From contig ML662449.1 of the NCBI GenBank assembly GCA_007570785.1, positions 15,150,491 to 15,214,490 of the forward strand: a stretch of 64,000 nt of DNA, read 5' to 3'. The notes beneath the pieces are model-generated. The model saw nothing but the letters and a program-made list of their open reading frames with translations. It ran no database searches and was not told the DNA's origin. Origin of the DNA: Antilocapra americana (taxonomy: Eukaryota; Chordata; Mammalia; Artiodactyla; Antilocapridae). Positions 1-11,401 of the stretch are shown one piece after another (position 1 is the first letter of the stretch; every line of letters starts with the position of its first letter). The translations under genes were made by a program, and so were the position numbers.

Positions 1-600
1 ATGAAAAGGAAATTATGAAAATTATTTAATTTGCAACAGCATCAGAAACAGTGAAACATTTAGGATAAACTTAGCCAAGAAAGTGAAATACTTGTACAAT
101 GAATATTAGAAAACATCATTGAAAGAAATTAAATAAGGCATAAATAAATGGAATATATTCCCTGTTCATGAAATAGAAGGCAATATTGTTAAGCTGCTAA
201 TACTACTCAATGAAATTTATAAAATATATGTAATCCTCATCAAAATTTCAATGTTTTTTAAAAAACATAAAAGACATTCTGAAATCCATGTGAAACCTCA
301 CAGGAAACTGAACAACCAAATCAACTTTGAGAAGGAAGAATAAAGCTAGAGAACTCATACTTCCTGATTTCCAAATTTACTGCCAAACTAAAACAATTAA
401 AACTGTGGCACTGGAATAAATGCAGACATACAGAACAATTAAAAACAATAAAAATTCTGAAATAACATATAGTAAAATTGTGTTTTACAAGGGCATCAAG
501 ACCATTCAACTGGGAAAGGATAGTCTTTTCAAGACATAGTACAAGGAAAATTGGACACTCACATGAAAAAAAAATGAAATTGGACTTTCACTTAACACCA
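1..600 (+). mobile_element. Old L1 LINE, ORF2 C-terminal part (upstream half)
   Basis: Decayed L1 ORF2 on the + strand, entering from the left edge. Frames carry many stops, but residual text near 360-470 resembles the ORF2 region after the reverse transcriptase, and near 575-612 a segment resembling LDFHLTPYGKLI appears. The same old element resumes at 2804, so this is one fossil split by a younger L1. The subfamily cannot be named by eye; an eutherian L1M-type age is inferred from divergence. Confidence 0.75.
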
Positions 601-617
601 TATGGAAAACTAATTTT
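601..617. repeat. Left target-site duplication of young L1
   Basis: TATGGAAAACTAATTTT here is repeated exactly at 2787-2803. Removing 618-2803 joins the two halves of the old L1. In the rebuilt target the + strand reads TTTT followed by AAA, the classical L1 endonuclease nick context. Confidence 0.9.
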
Positions 618-2188
618 TTTTTATTATTTTTTTTTATTATTGTTTTTGCCATACATTGTCATGATATCACCATGGGTTTACATATGCTTCCCCTCCGGAT
701 CCCCCCTCCCTCCTCCCTCCCCCCCGGGAAATCTCGCTGCACCAGTCCCGAGCATCAATCCTGGGCTGGCGATTGATTAGACACATGACAATTAACATGC
801 TTCAATGCCCTTCTCCCATATCATCCCACCCTTACCCTCATCCACAAAGTCCACGAGTCTAGTCTATACATCTGCGTTCCTTTTGTTGTCTCCCATGTTG
901 GGTTCTGGTTACTGTCTTTCTAAATTCCATATATATGTGTTAATATACTGTATTGTTGTTTTTGCTTCTGGCTTACTTCACTCTGGATAATGGGCTCCAG
1001 TTTCGTCCATCTGAGTAGAATTGCTTCAAATGAATTTTTTTTTACTGCTGAGTAATATTCCATTGTGTATATGTACCACAGCTTTCTTATCCATTCATCA
1101 GTTGATGGGCATCTAGGTTGTTTCCATGTCTTAGCTATTGTAAACAATGCAGCGATGAACATTGGGGTACACGTGGCTCTTTCAATTCTGGTTTCCTTGG
1201 TGTATATGCCCAGCAGTGGGATTGCCGGGTCATATGGCAGGTCTATTTGCAGCTTTTTAAGGAACCTCCACACTGTTTTCCATAGTGGCTGTACTAGTTT
1301 GCATTCCCACCAACAGTGTAAGAGGGTTCCCTTTTCTCCACATCCTCTCCAGCATTTATTGCTTGTAGACTTTTGGATGGCAGCCATTCTGACTGGTGTA
1401 AAGTGGTACCTCATTGTGGTTTTGATTTGCATTTCTCTGATAATGAGTGATGTTGAGCATCTTTTCATGTGTTTGTTAGCCATTTTTATATCTTCTTTGG
1501 AGAAATGTCTGTTAAGTTCTTTGGCCCACTTTTTAATTGGGTTGTTTATTTTTCTAGAATGGAGCTGCAGGAGTTGTTTGCATGTTTTTGAGATTAATTG
1601 TTTGTCTGTTGCTTCATTGGTTATTATTTTCTCCCATTCTGAAGGCTGTCTTTTCACCTTGCTTATAGTTTCCTTTGTTGTGCAAAAGCTTTTAATTTTA
1701 ATTAGGTCCCATTTGTTTATTCGTGTTTTTATTTCCAATATTCTGGGAGGTGGGTCATGGAGTATCCCGCTTTGGATTATAGCAGAGAGTGTTTTGCCTA
1801 TGTTATCCTCTAGGAGTTTTATAGTTTCTGGTCTTATGCTTAGATCTTTAATCCATTTTGAGTTTATCTTTGTGTATGGTGTTAGAAAGTGATCTAGTTT
1901 CATTCTTTTACAAGTGGCTGTCCAGTTTTCCCAGCACCACTTGTTAAAGAGGTTGTCTTTTCTCCATTGTATTTCTTGGCTCCTTTGTCAAAGATAAGGT
2001 GTCCATAGATGCATGGATTTATCTCTGGGCTTTCTATTCTGTTCCATTGATCTATATTTCTGTCTTTGTGCCAGTACCATACTGTCTTAATGACTGTGGA
2101 TTTGTAGTATAGCCTAAAGTCAGGTAGGTTGATTCCGCCAGTTCCATTCTTCTTTCTCAAGATTTCTTTGGCTATACGAGGTTTTTTG
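618..2188 (-). mobile_element. Young ruminant L1, 3' segment (ORF2 C-terminus, 3' UTR, poly-A)
   Basis: Reading the minus strand, the segment begins at the [10 protein letters not shown] part of ORF2 (about 2185) and runs to the ORF2 stop near 920, then the 3' UTR and a poly-A that shows as a T-rich run at 612-645. The uninterrupted frame 1903-920 includes the C-terminal text [19 protein letters not shown], matching the cysteine-rich C-terminal domain of L1 ORF2p. A one-base frameshift near 1975 separates this frame from the preceding one (2355-1900). The 3' UTR has the C-rich strand of the ruminant L1 polypurine block at about 695-726. It is the 3' arm of an element with a 5' inversion; the protein part cannot be expressed as a working ORF2p. 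Confidence 0.92.
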
Positions 2189-2786
2189 GAAGCATTCCCC
2201 CTGAAATCAGGGACAAGACAAGGGTGCCCACTCTCACTACTACTATTCAACATAGTTTTGGAAGTTTTGGCCACAGCAATCAGAGCAGATAAAGAAATCA
2301 AAGGAATACAGATTGGAAAAGAAGAAGTAAAACTCTCTCTGTTTGCAGATGACATGATCCTCTATATTGAAAACCCTAAAGACTCTACGAGAAAATTACT
2401 AGAGCTAATCAGTGAATATAGCAAAGTTTCAGGATATAAAATCAACACACAGAAATCCCTGGCATTCCTATACACTAACAGTGAGAAATCAGAAAGAGAA
2501 ATTAAGGAAACAATTCCATTCACCATTGAAACAAAAAGAATAAAATACTTAGGAGTATTTCTACCTAAAGAATCAAAAGACTTGTATATAGAAAACTATA
2601 GAACACTGATGAAAGAAATCAAGGAGGACACAAACAGATGGAGAAATGTGCCGTGTTCGTGGATTGGAAGAATCAATATAGTGAAAATGAGTATACTACC
2701 TAAAGCAATCTATAGATTCAATGCAATTCCTATCAAGCTACCAGAGGTCTTCTTCAAAGAATTAGAACAAATAATTTCTCAATTTG
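2189..2786 (+). mobile_element. Young ruminant L1, inverted 5' segment (ORF2 reverse transcriptase)
   Basis: This arm reads ORF2 on the opposite strand to the adjoining 3' arm. It starts at [16 protein letters not shown], contains the reverse transcriptase catalytic motif FADDMILY (about 2341-2364), and ends at ISQFVWK. The end is exactly the element position where the 3' arm begins (KKPRIAK). That arrangement, with shared TSDs on the outside, is the signature of twin priming during target-primed reverse transcription. The frame is open for the whole arm, which argues for a recent insertion. Everything upstream in the L1 (5' UTR, ORF1, endonuclease) is missing. Confidence 0.9.
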
Positions 2787-2803
2787 TATGGAAAACTAAT
2801 TTT
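2787..2803. repeat. Right target-site duplication of young L1
   Basis: Exact 17-bp copy of 601-617. The first bases overlap by similarity with the L1 text for VWK, so the precise end of the inverted arm is ambiguous by a few bases. Confidence 0.88.
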
Positions 2804-3955
2804 AAATGATTCAAAGATCTTATAGTAAATAAGAACTAAAACTATAAAACTCCTAGAAGAAAACACAAGGCAAAATCTTCACAATTTTAGAGTTAGTAAT
2901 TATTTTTTGAATATGCCATCAAAACATAAAATAGACAGATTGTACTTTATGAAAATTTAAAATTGTGTGCATCGAAAGACATTATCAATAGAACAAAAAG
3001 GCAACCCACAGAATGGGAGAAAATATTTGCAAATAATCTATCTGAAAACGGATTAATATCCAGAATGCATAGACTCCTAAAACTCAACAGTAAAACGAAT
3101 TACTCGATTGAAAAATTTGCAAAGGACTTGAGTAGACCTTTCTCCAAAGGCCATAAGCATATAAAATGGCCATAAGCATATAAAATGATGCTTAGCATTA
3201 CTAATCATTGAGGAAATGCAAGTCAAAACTACAGTGAGATACTCCCTCATACGTTTTGGAATGGCTACTATCAAACAAACAAATAAATATAAAATAACAA
3301 GTGTTGGAGAAGATATAGAAAAATTGGAGTACTTGGCACCATTGGAAAGAATGTAAAATGGTATACCCATTGCAGCTAACAGCATGACAGCTTCCTAAAA
3401 ATGAAAAATATGATTACCATATAATCTAGCAATTTCACTTCTGAGTACATGCTCAAGGGAATTAAAAGTGGAGTCTTGAGAAGAAATGTGTACACACAAG
3501 TTTGTAACAGCATTATTCACAGTAGCCAAAATGTGGAAGCAATGCAAAGTCCATTGATAGATACAATAGAATATTATTCAGCCTCACAAAGGAAGGAAAT
3601 TCTGATGTTTGTTACAACATAAATGAAACTTGATGACAGTTTATTAAGTGAAATAAGCCAGTCATAAAGAGACAAACTGTGTGATTCCACTTATATGAAT
3701 CATAGTAGCCCAAATCATACAGACAGAAGAACAATGGTGGTTGCCAGGAATTGGGGAAAGGAGGTCATAGACAATTAATTTTTAGTGTGTATAGAATGTC
3801 TGTTTTATAAAATGAAAAGACTTACAGAGATGTATGGTATTGATGACTGTACAACATTATGAATGAGCTCAATACTATTGAATTGTACATTTAAAAATGG
3901 TTAAGATAGTAAATTTTATGTTATGTATAATTTGCCATAATTTTTAAAAAAGAAG
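2804..3955 (+). mobile_element. Old L1 LINE, ORF2 C-terminus and 3' UTR (downstream half)
   Basis: Continuation of the old L1 of 1-600. The frame 2963-3175 reads CASKDIINRTKRQPTEWEKI and more of the ORF2 C-terminal region. After several frame breaks a 3' UTR follows, and the element ends in an A-rich tail near 3930-3955. A small tandem duplication of a CATAAGCATATAAAATG-like unit lies at 3152-3187. Many stops; long dead. Confidence 0.8.
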
Positions 3956-4079
3956 CCAAATAAAAATCTGGAATTGAAAACTAAAATAAGTAACATAAAA
4001 ACTCACTAGATAGTTTTAATATCAGATTTGAGCAAACAGCAGAAAGACACAGCAGGCTTCAAGACAGGTCAATCAAAAT

Positions 4080-4545
4080 TATCCAGTCTAAGGGACATGT
4101 GGGACAGTATCTATCACAATAGCATATACAAAATGAGAGTCTCAGAAATAGGGAGGAAAGGAGCAAATGAAAATATTCAGAGAAATAATAGCTGAAATCT
4201 CTCTATATTTGATGAAGAGACATGAATATACACACCAAATAATCTAAATAAATTTTAGCAAAGTTAAACTAAAAAAGATTTATGGAGACACATTAAAATC
4301 AGATTGTCCAAAGTCAAAGACAAAATGAGAATCTTGAAAGCAGAAAGAAGTGATTGTCATAAACAAGAGGTTCTCAAGTTTAATAGTCAATTTTTCAACA
4401 TAAACCATGAAGGCCAGAAGAAAATGGGACAGCAGTTTTAAGTTGCTGAAAGAATAATATGTCAAAGAAAATTTCATATCCAGCAAAATTCTCCTTCCTA
4501 ATGAAGGGTATATAAAGACTTTCCAAGATAAATAAGAATGAAGTT
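4080..4545 (+). mobile_element. Old L1 fragment, ORF1 region
   Basis: Degenerate + strand text resembling L1 ORF1: a part like the central coiled-coil/RRM region, followed at 4390-4530 by the C-terminal domain (motifs like EGQKKMGQQF and NEGYIKTFQDK). No intact frame. It sits directly before an ORF2 tail (4555 onward), so either a large internal deletion joined ORF1 to the ORF2 end or two separate fragments abut. Confidence 0.6.
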
Positions 4546-4856
4546 AGATTCTAACCTTACATGATATACAAAAAATTCTCTCATAATGGATAAAATATCT
4601 AAATATAAAATTTAAAACTATTAAGATTTTAGAAAAAAATATAGGACTAAATTTTTATGTTCTTGGATTTGGCAATTGATTCTTATATACGACACCAGAA
4701 GCATGAGCAACAAAAGAAAACAAGAGAAAGAGGGAGATAAATTGGACTTCATCAAGATTTAAAATTTTTATACATCAAAGAACACTATCAAGAAAAGTGA
4801 AAAATAATCTACATAATGGGAGAAAATATTTGAAATATCATGTATATAATAAGGGA

Positions 4857-5045
4857 CTTCCCAGGTGGCTCAGTGGCTAAAAAAACTGTCTACAATGCAA
4901 GAGACACAGGAGATGTGGGTGGGATTCTCCAGCAAGAAATCTTTCCCAGAATTCTTTCTGGAGAATCCCATGGACAGACGAGCCTGGAGGGCTACAGTTC
5001 ATAGGGTTGCAAAGAGTCAGACATGACTGAAGCAACTGAGCACAT
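4857..5045 (+). mobile_element. Bov-tA SINE
   Basis: Starts with the tRNA-Glu-derived head (GGACTTCCCAGGTGGCTCAG) and continues into the Bov-A body (CTGGAGAATCCCATGGACAG, AAAGAGTCAGACATGACTGA). Inserted in an old L1 ORF2, which continues on either side. The middle is more diverged than usual. Confidence 0.88.
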
Positions 5046-5654
5046 GTGTAATAAAGGTCTAGTATCTGGAATATATAAAGAACTCATGACTCAACAACAG
5101 ACAGATAACGAATTTAAAAAATCAGCAAAGGACTAATGTAGATACTTCTTCAAAGAAGTATCTACAAACGGGAAATAGTATAAGAAAAAATGTTCAATAT
5201 TAGGAACCAATAGGGGAAATTGGAAAATCTAAACCAATTGGAAATTGGCAAATCTAAACCACAATGAGCTATCATTTCACATCCATTAGAATGACTGTAA
5301 GCTTTAAGATTTGAAAATGTGTTCAAAGGATATAAAGAAATTGAGCCCTTTGTATTATATATTGCTGATGGTTATGCAAAATAGTTCAGTCACTGATAAA
5401 GCAGTTTGATAGTTCCTCAAAAAGTTAAATACAGAATTATTATGTGACCTAGCAATTTTCTCCCTATACATAAACCACTCAATAATTTAAAATAGCAGCT
5501 CAAACAATGACTAAATGTTCATTGCAGCATTACTCACATGAATGTTTACATCAGTATAACTCACAATAGCTTAAAAGTGGAAAAAACCCAAATGTCCATC
5601 ATCTGTTGAACAAAGTTTTAAATATATATATAAAGTTATATCAATGCAGGAGAC

Positions 5655-5712
5655 ATTGATAAATGTATATATATATATATGTACATATACATATATATAT
5701 ATTTAAATAAAT
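5655..5712. repeat. AT simple repeat
   Basis: Alternating TA/AT runs interrupted by GTACATATAC, making a near-palindromic AT block directly upstream of a truncated SINE. Confidence 0.8.
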
Positions 5713-5729
5713 ATATAAAGTTAAATCAA

Positions 5730-5922
5730 TGCAGGAGACCACCATAAGAGATGTGGTGGGTTCAGTCGCTGGGGTGGGAAGATCCTCTGGAGAAGGAAAT
5801 GGCAATCCACTTCAGTGTTCTTGCCTGGAGAATCCCATGGACAGAGGAGCCTGGTGGGCTGCAGCCCACAGGGTTGCAAAGAGTCAGACCCCACTGAGGT
5901 GACTTAGCACACACATACAACT
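5730..5922 (+). mobile_element. Bov-tA SINE, 5'-truncated
   Basis: The tRNA head is missing; recognisable text starts at AATGCAGGAGACC and continues through CCTCTGGAGAAGGAAATGGC and GGAGAATCCCATGGACAGAG to the tail near 5922. The first part is also duplicated 85 bp upstream (see finding on 5620-5745). Confidence 0.82.
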
Positions 5923-6361
5923 TTATGAAATATAATAGAATATTTTTACCCATAAAAAAATGAAGTAAAGATATGTGCTAGCACATGCATGTACCTTAAA
6001 AGCATTTCTGAAGTAGAAGAAAAAGAAGTCAGACACTAATCATCACACATTGCATAATTCAATTTATATGAAATATTAAGAATATTCAGACACAAAAACC
6101 AGACTGGTATTTTCCAGAACCAAAGAGGTTGGGAGCTAGGAAGTGGCTGTTAACTTGATATGAGATTTGCCTTTTGAGGTCATGAAAATGTTTTAAAACT
6201 AGTTAGATGTGATGGTTGCAATGTGAATGTATCAAGTGTATATTTTTAAATTGTTGATTTTGTGTTACTCCTTTATTTCACTCCAATTTTAAAAACACCA
6301 TGTTTTAAATATTTTACGACTCAAAAATTCTAACCATGCAAGTTTTAAACAAAATATAGAT

Positions 6362-7397
6362 TTGGTTCAGTTCAGTTCAGCCACTCAGTCATGTGTGACT
6401 CTTTGCAACCCCATGAACCTCAGCACTCCAGGACTCCCTGTCCATCACCAACTCCTGGAGTCCACCTAAACCCATGCCAATCGAGTCAGTGATGCCATCC
6501 AATCATCTTATCCTCTGTCGTCCCCTTCTCCTCCTGCCCTTGATCTTTCCCAGCACCAGGGTCTTTTCAAATTAGTCAGCTCTTTGCATTAGGTGACCAA
6601 AGTCCTGGAGTTTCAGCTTCAACATCAGTCCTTCCAATGAACACCCAGGACTGATCTCCTTTAGGATGGACTGGTTGGATCACATCGAAGTCCAAGGGAC
6701 TCTCAAGAGTCTTCTCTAACACCATAGTTCAAAAGCATCAATTCTTCAGTGCTCAGCTTTCTTTATAGTCCAACTCTCACATCGATACATGACTACTGGA
6801 AAAACCATAGCCTTGACTATATGGACCTTTGTTGGAAAAGTAATGTCTCTGCTTTGTAATATGCTGTCTAAGTTGGTCATAACTTTCCTTCCAAGGAGTA
6901 AGCGTCTTTTAATTTCATGGCTGCAATTACCATCTGCAGTGGTTTTGGAGCCCAGAAAATGAAGTCAGCCACTGTTTCCCCATCTATTTGCCATGAAGTG
7001 ATGGGACCCGATGCCATGATCTTAGTTTTCTGAATGTCAAGCTTTAAGCCAACTTTTTCATTCTCCTCTTTCACTTTCATCAAGAGGCTCTTTATTTCTT
7101 CTTCACTTTCTGCCATAAGGGCGGAGTCATCTGCATATCTGAGGTTGTTGATATTTCTCCTGGCAATGTTGATTCCAGCTTGTGCTTCATCCAGCTCAGC
7201 ATTACTCATGATGTACTCTGCATATAAGTTAAATAAGCAGCGTGACAATATACAGCCTTAAAGTTCTCCTTTTCCTATTTGGAACCAGTCTGTTGTTCCA
7301 CGTTCAGTTAAAATGTTGCTTCCTGTCCTGCATACAGGTTTCTTAAGAGACAGGACAGGTGGTCTGGTATTCCCATCTCTTTCAGAATTTTCCACAT
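6362..7397 (-). mobile_element. BovB LINE, 5'-truncated 3' third
   Basis: Begins on the + strand with the reverse complement of the BovB 3' end (TTCAGTTCAGTTCAG) and ends inside the reverse transcriptase at 7397. On the minus strand the frame 7248-6877 contains NLRYADDSALMAESEEE, the reverse transcriptase YADD box, and the following ASGPITSWQIDGE segment. The alanine-like substitutions and frame breaks show it is inactive. No clear target duplication. Confidence 0.9.
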
Positions 7398-7488
7398 ATG
7401 GATTAGGATGTTATATATATGTGTGCATGTTTGTATTTGTTTATCTGTGTCTCATTTAGGTTATTCACCATAAAGGACAGTTTTTTTT

Positions 7489-7890
7489 AAAAAAAAATCC
7501 CCATTATCCAGAGTGAAGTAAGCCAGAAGCAAAAACAACAATACAGTATATTAGCGCATATATATGGAATTTAGAAAGACGGTAACGAGAACCCAACATG
7601 CGAGACAGCAAAAGGAACACAGATGTGTAGAATAGACTCGTGGACTTTGTGGATGAGGGTAAGGGTGGGATGATATTGGAGAAGGGCATTGAAGCATGTT
7701 AATTATCATATGTCTAATCAATCGCCAGCCCAGAATTGATGCTCGGGGCTGGTGCAGCGAGATTTCCCGGGGGGGGGGAGGGGGGAGGGAGGGGGGTTCC
7801 GGAGGGGAAACATATGTAAACCCATGGTGATATCATGACAATGTATGGCAAAAACAATAAAAACAACAACAACAACAACAAAAAAAATCC
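7489..7890 (+). mobile_element. Ruminant L1 3' end, 5'-truncated, with TSD
   Basis: About 380 bp of L1: the last ORF2 codons ([13 protein letters not shown] text from 7501), the 3' UTR and an A/CAA-rich tail at 7850-7886. The duplicated target AAAAAAAATCC lies at 7490-7500 and 7880-7890, and the left flank TTTTTTTT/AAAA fits an L1 endonuclease site. The G-rich polypurine block is at 7769-7806. Confidence 0.92.
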
Positions 7891-7975
7891 ATTTCATTTA
7901 CTACTGTATTGCCAGGAACTAAACCTGATATTAGTATGCACTCAAAAACATTTGTTGAATGAATGAATAAGTCTA
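7891..7975 (+). repeat. Possible L2/MIR-type fragment
   Basis: Short diverged text ending in ACATTTGTTGAATGAATGAA, typical of the end of old mammalian L2-type repeats. Too short for a firm family call. Confidence 0.45.
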
Positions 7976-8113
7976 CAAATAGATGGAATATATATAGATT
8001 GTATATGCAAACACCAAAATGATACCTGTTGCTATTTCTCAGGGAGATGTGAATGATTTTTATTTTCTTCTACTTACTTTTTTTTGTACTTTTTAAAGCT
8101 TTAGCTTCTTTTA

Positions 8114-8335
8114 CATTTCCTGGTGACTCAGACTGTAAAGAATACACCTGCAATGCAGCAGACCTGAGTTTGATCCCTGGATTGGGAAGATCTCCTGGAG
8201 AAGGGTATAGCAACCCACTCCAGTATTCTTGCCTGGGAAATCCTGTGGACAGAGGAGTCTGATGGGCTACAGTCCATGGAATTACAAAGAGTCAGACACG
8301 ACTAAGCAGCTAACACTTTCATTTTCATTTCTTGT
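8114..8335 (+). mobile_element. Bov-tA SINE
   Basis: tRNA-derived head (TTTCCTGGTGACTCAGACTG), body (TCTCCTGGAGAAGGG, CCAGTATTCTTGCCTGG) and tail AACACTTTCATTTTCATTTC. Full-length or nearly so. Confidence 0.92.
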
Positions 8336-9583
8336 ATACTTTGGTAGTGAAAACTGATTAATAAGAAAAGACTTCTAAAAGGATTTCAGGTTTTAAAATT
8401 AGGAATCCACAGAATTCAGCCCCTTCCTTTTCCAGTTAAATAAAACAGGCAGGTTCCAGGTATGTATTTTATCAGTGCATGATACAAAAGAGCCAATTAA
8501 TCCTTCACAAAAGACAGTGAAAACAATTTTCTTAGGATACTATCAATAATATCTTAGTGTTCCAAATATGGAGCAGTTAATTTCTTTTGAGAAGAACAAC
8601 AATCTACTGATGAATAGCAAACATTTTCTAGTAAAGGGATTTCTGATATAAAAACAGTAACAGAATTTGATTATCATGTCATCATTGTGCACACAAACTG
8701 CTGAAAATATAAAACGGGAAAAGCAAGGTCAACAGAAATTAATATACAGTTATTCAGAGCCCAAGTAGGCAGATTAATGGGCTACTTAATAAAGTATAAG
8801 TCTGTCATAGGTGGCTGTTTAATGAACAGTTATAATACTCCAGACATTAGAAAAAGAATTGAAGATAGCATAGTAGTTTAGAACTCATAATGAGTCAGGA
8901 TATAATGAAATCTACTTCAGTAATGAGATGATAATAGACCTGAAACATGGATCCCTGAAGCAGGGATGAGTTAACCTTTAAAATACATTTGTGAGATCTA
9001 GTTAGGAGAAAGAGGTGGAAACTCAGATTCTTTAATCTCATTAATTGGAAATTCCACTGCACACAATAAAAATCAGGTTCATTATAACCGGAAGCCTCAA
9101 CTATATAGGAATAAAAACTGTTTTCACCAGGATATTATTTGAAACTAAACTCAGCACTTTAAATTAAGGAGGAAAGAGCCTTAAACATTTATGGTCTTTC
9201 ACTAGGAAAAAATAGAATAAAGCAACATACTGGATTGATTTTATCTTATCAGAATTTGCTTTTATACTTTAGTTGGAGACTGTCATATTTCTCTAGAGAA
9301 TTCATTAATGATGCATTTGAAGTTCTGATAAAAATTCAAAGTGAGAAAATAACAGGAGATCCCTGTCCATGATGACAATTAATGCCAATGTGTTTAAAAA
9401 CGACATCATCTTTCCACATCTGTACTGAAATGAGTAAATATAATATATCAAACATATCATCAAGAGTTTTTTATTGAAAGCAATAGAAAACCTGAAATTT
9501 ACTGGATGAATATTAAGTCACACACAAAATCACTAGGTGTCCTTAAGGTCATACTTGGAAAACAGCTGGAATTAAGAGCAACT
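8336..9583. other. No recognisable gene or young repeat
   Basis: AT-rich sequence without a convincing frame, RNA gene or repeat that I can name. Confidence 0.6.
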
Positions 9584-9813
9584 ATACACTATGACTTCCC
9601 TGGTGGTTCAGACGGTAAAGAGTCTGCCTGCAGTTTTGGAGACCTGGGTTCACTCCCTGGGTCGGGAAGGTCCCCTGGGGAAGGAAATGGCAACCCACTC
9701 CAGTATTCTTGCCTGAGAATCCCATGGACAGAGGAACCTGGCAGCCTACAGTCTATGGGGTCGCAAAGAGTTGGACATGACTGAGCGACTTCATGTACTT
9801 TCATACACTATGA
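9584..9813 (+). mobile_element. Bov-tA SINE with TSD
   Basis: Complete SINE (GACTTCCCTGGTGGTTCAGA head to GAGCGACTTCATGTACTTTC tail) flanked by ATACACTATGA at 9584-9594 and 9803-9813. Well preserved, so relatively recent. Confidence 0.95.
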
Positions 9814-10963
9814 AATCTATCCACTGCCACTCTTATTGAATCCTGGATGTTCTAGCTTACTCCGCTAATGCTAACATACAGGATGCAGGATGTCTCCTTA
9901 CACACTTGCTGCTGCTACCGCCGTCACTAAAATACCACCAGGTCCCATTTCAGGATCAGAATGTGTCTCTAAATGTTAAGGCTTAAATCCTTTCCTTGCC
10001 CTTTTTCTGCAAGAAAGGCTGTTTTCTCAGTTTCTGTAGGGGGCAGGTGACTTTGGTTCCATGAAGACTTAAACAGAGTTGCCAAACATAAAAGGATATT
10101 CCATTGATGAACTGGTAAAAATGACTGTACCTACAATCTAAAACTTTGGTTGTTCAACACTAATGTATGTTTCTCACCCTTCAAAACAATGTTCTTGCTT
10201 ACCGTATTTCAACTGTTTCATACTGTAAGCAAAATGTCTCACCTCATCATCATCACAAGGAAACATCCAAATCATGTTATGTTTTGTGTCATGATGACCT
10301 GTGAGGATATATATATTCCTTAACTGTGGGACTACTCAAAAGAGAAGATGTATTATTTCCCTTATCTAATAACAACTAAAGATTACTTACTTCTGTTTTC
10401 ACCTAGCATCTCAACGTCTCTGAGATCTGTTCAGAGTGGATTAGCCCAAGCCTTCAGTGCTAAGAGAGCTGAATCCTTAGTGGTTTCACCTGTGTAGGGT
10501 TGCAGTGGTCTTACATTACTGTTCCTCTGGAAACTAGTAGTAAAAGCATGTATCCTAGGGAATTCCATGGGTGACATCTCTGCTCCTTCTTGATTCCACA
10601 GCTCAGAAACAACATAGTTGCTCTTTGATATTTAAAATATATCACCTGGACAACATAATAATACCTTTTGGGGGTCTTATTTATAAACTGACATCAAAAC
10701 ATCAAACAGACTTAGCTTCCACTTCAGGGAAAATATTTTTATGTCTTTAGTGGAAATATTTCTCTAGTAAACATTAAACTTTTTAAACAGAGTTCAGAAC
10801 AAGCAAAAATTTTACCAATAAACTTTGAGGGCTAATTATGAAATGTTCTACCCTGTAGATATCAACTTTCTCCAGATAAGTCCCTTCTGAATATAGCAGA
10901 CTTCAAACTGGTGAAAATACTTTGCTTTTCATTTTGTCTCAGGTAAACAACACATATACAAAT
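9814..10963. other. No recognisable gene or repeat
   Basis: Mixed unique-looking sequence; a short GCTGCTGCTACCGCCG stretch at 9907 is the only compositional oddity. No splice-flanked frame recognised. Confidence 0.55.
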
Positions 10964-11373
10964 ATCAAAATATCCAGAGTGAAGTAAGCCAGAAGCAAAA
11001 ACAACAATACAGTATATTAACACATATATATGGAATTTAGAAAGACAGTAATGAGAACCCAACATGGGAGACAACAAAAGGAATGCAGATGTATAGAATA
11101 GACTTGTGGACTTTGTGGACGAGGGTAAGGGTGGGATGAGATGGGAGAAGGGCACTGAAGCATGTTAATTGTCATGTGTCTAATCAATCGCCAGCCCAGG
11201 ATTGATGCTCGGGACTGGTGCAGCGAGATTTCCCGGGGGGGAGGGAGGAGGGAGGGGGGACCCGGAGGGGAAGCATATGTAAACCCATGGTGATATCATA
11301 ACAATGTATGGCTAAAACAATAATTAAAAAAAAAATAAATAAATAAAAAAAAATAAAAAAAAAAATCAAAATA
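10964..11373 (+). mobile_element. Ruminant L1 3' end, 5'-truncated
   Basis: Starts at the same ORF2/3' UTR region as the copy at 7501 and ends in an A/AAAT-rich tail (11323-11365). ATCAAAATA at 10964-10972 and 11365-11373 is the likely target duplication. The polypurine block lies at 11236-11270. Confidence 0.92.
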
Positions 11374-11401
11374 CCACATACCTTCTACTATCAAAAATGC
11401 A

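Larger units (their letters stand above)
4555..6290 (+). mobile_element. Old L1 fragment, ORF2 tail and 3' UTR, with two SINEs inside
   Basis: Broken ORF2 C-terminal text (for example KLDFIKI near 4742, then IGENI near 4818) continues after a SINE at 4857-5045 with KGLVSGIYKELMTQQQ-like text and runs into a 3' UTR that ends near 6290. A second SINE and AT-rich simple repeat interrupt it at 5640-5925. No coding capacity. Confidence 0.65.

Noticed and set aside
1065..1892. 275-codon + strand open frame
   Set aside because: It is antisense to L1 ORF2 in the same segment; the opposite strand has recognisable ORF2p motifs.
5655..5712. AT palindrome as an origin or terminator
   Set aside because: Simple-repeat composition in a mammalian repeat setting; no other supporting signal.
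9595..9650. tRNA-like box sequence in SINE heads
   Set aside because: All such heads are tRNA-Glu-derived SINE promoters with degraded cloverleafs, not tRNA genes.
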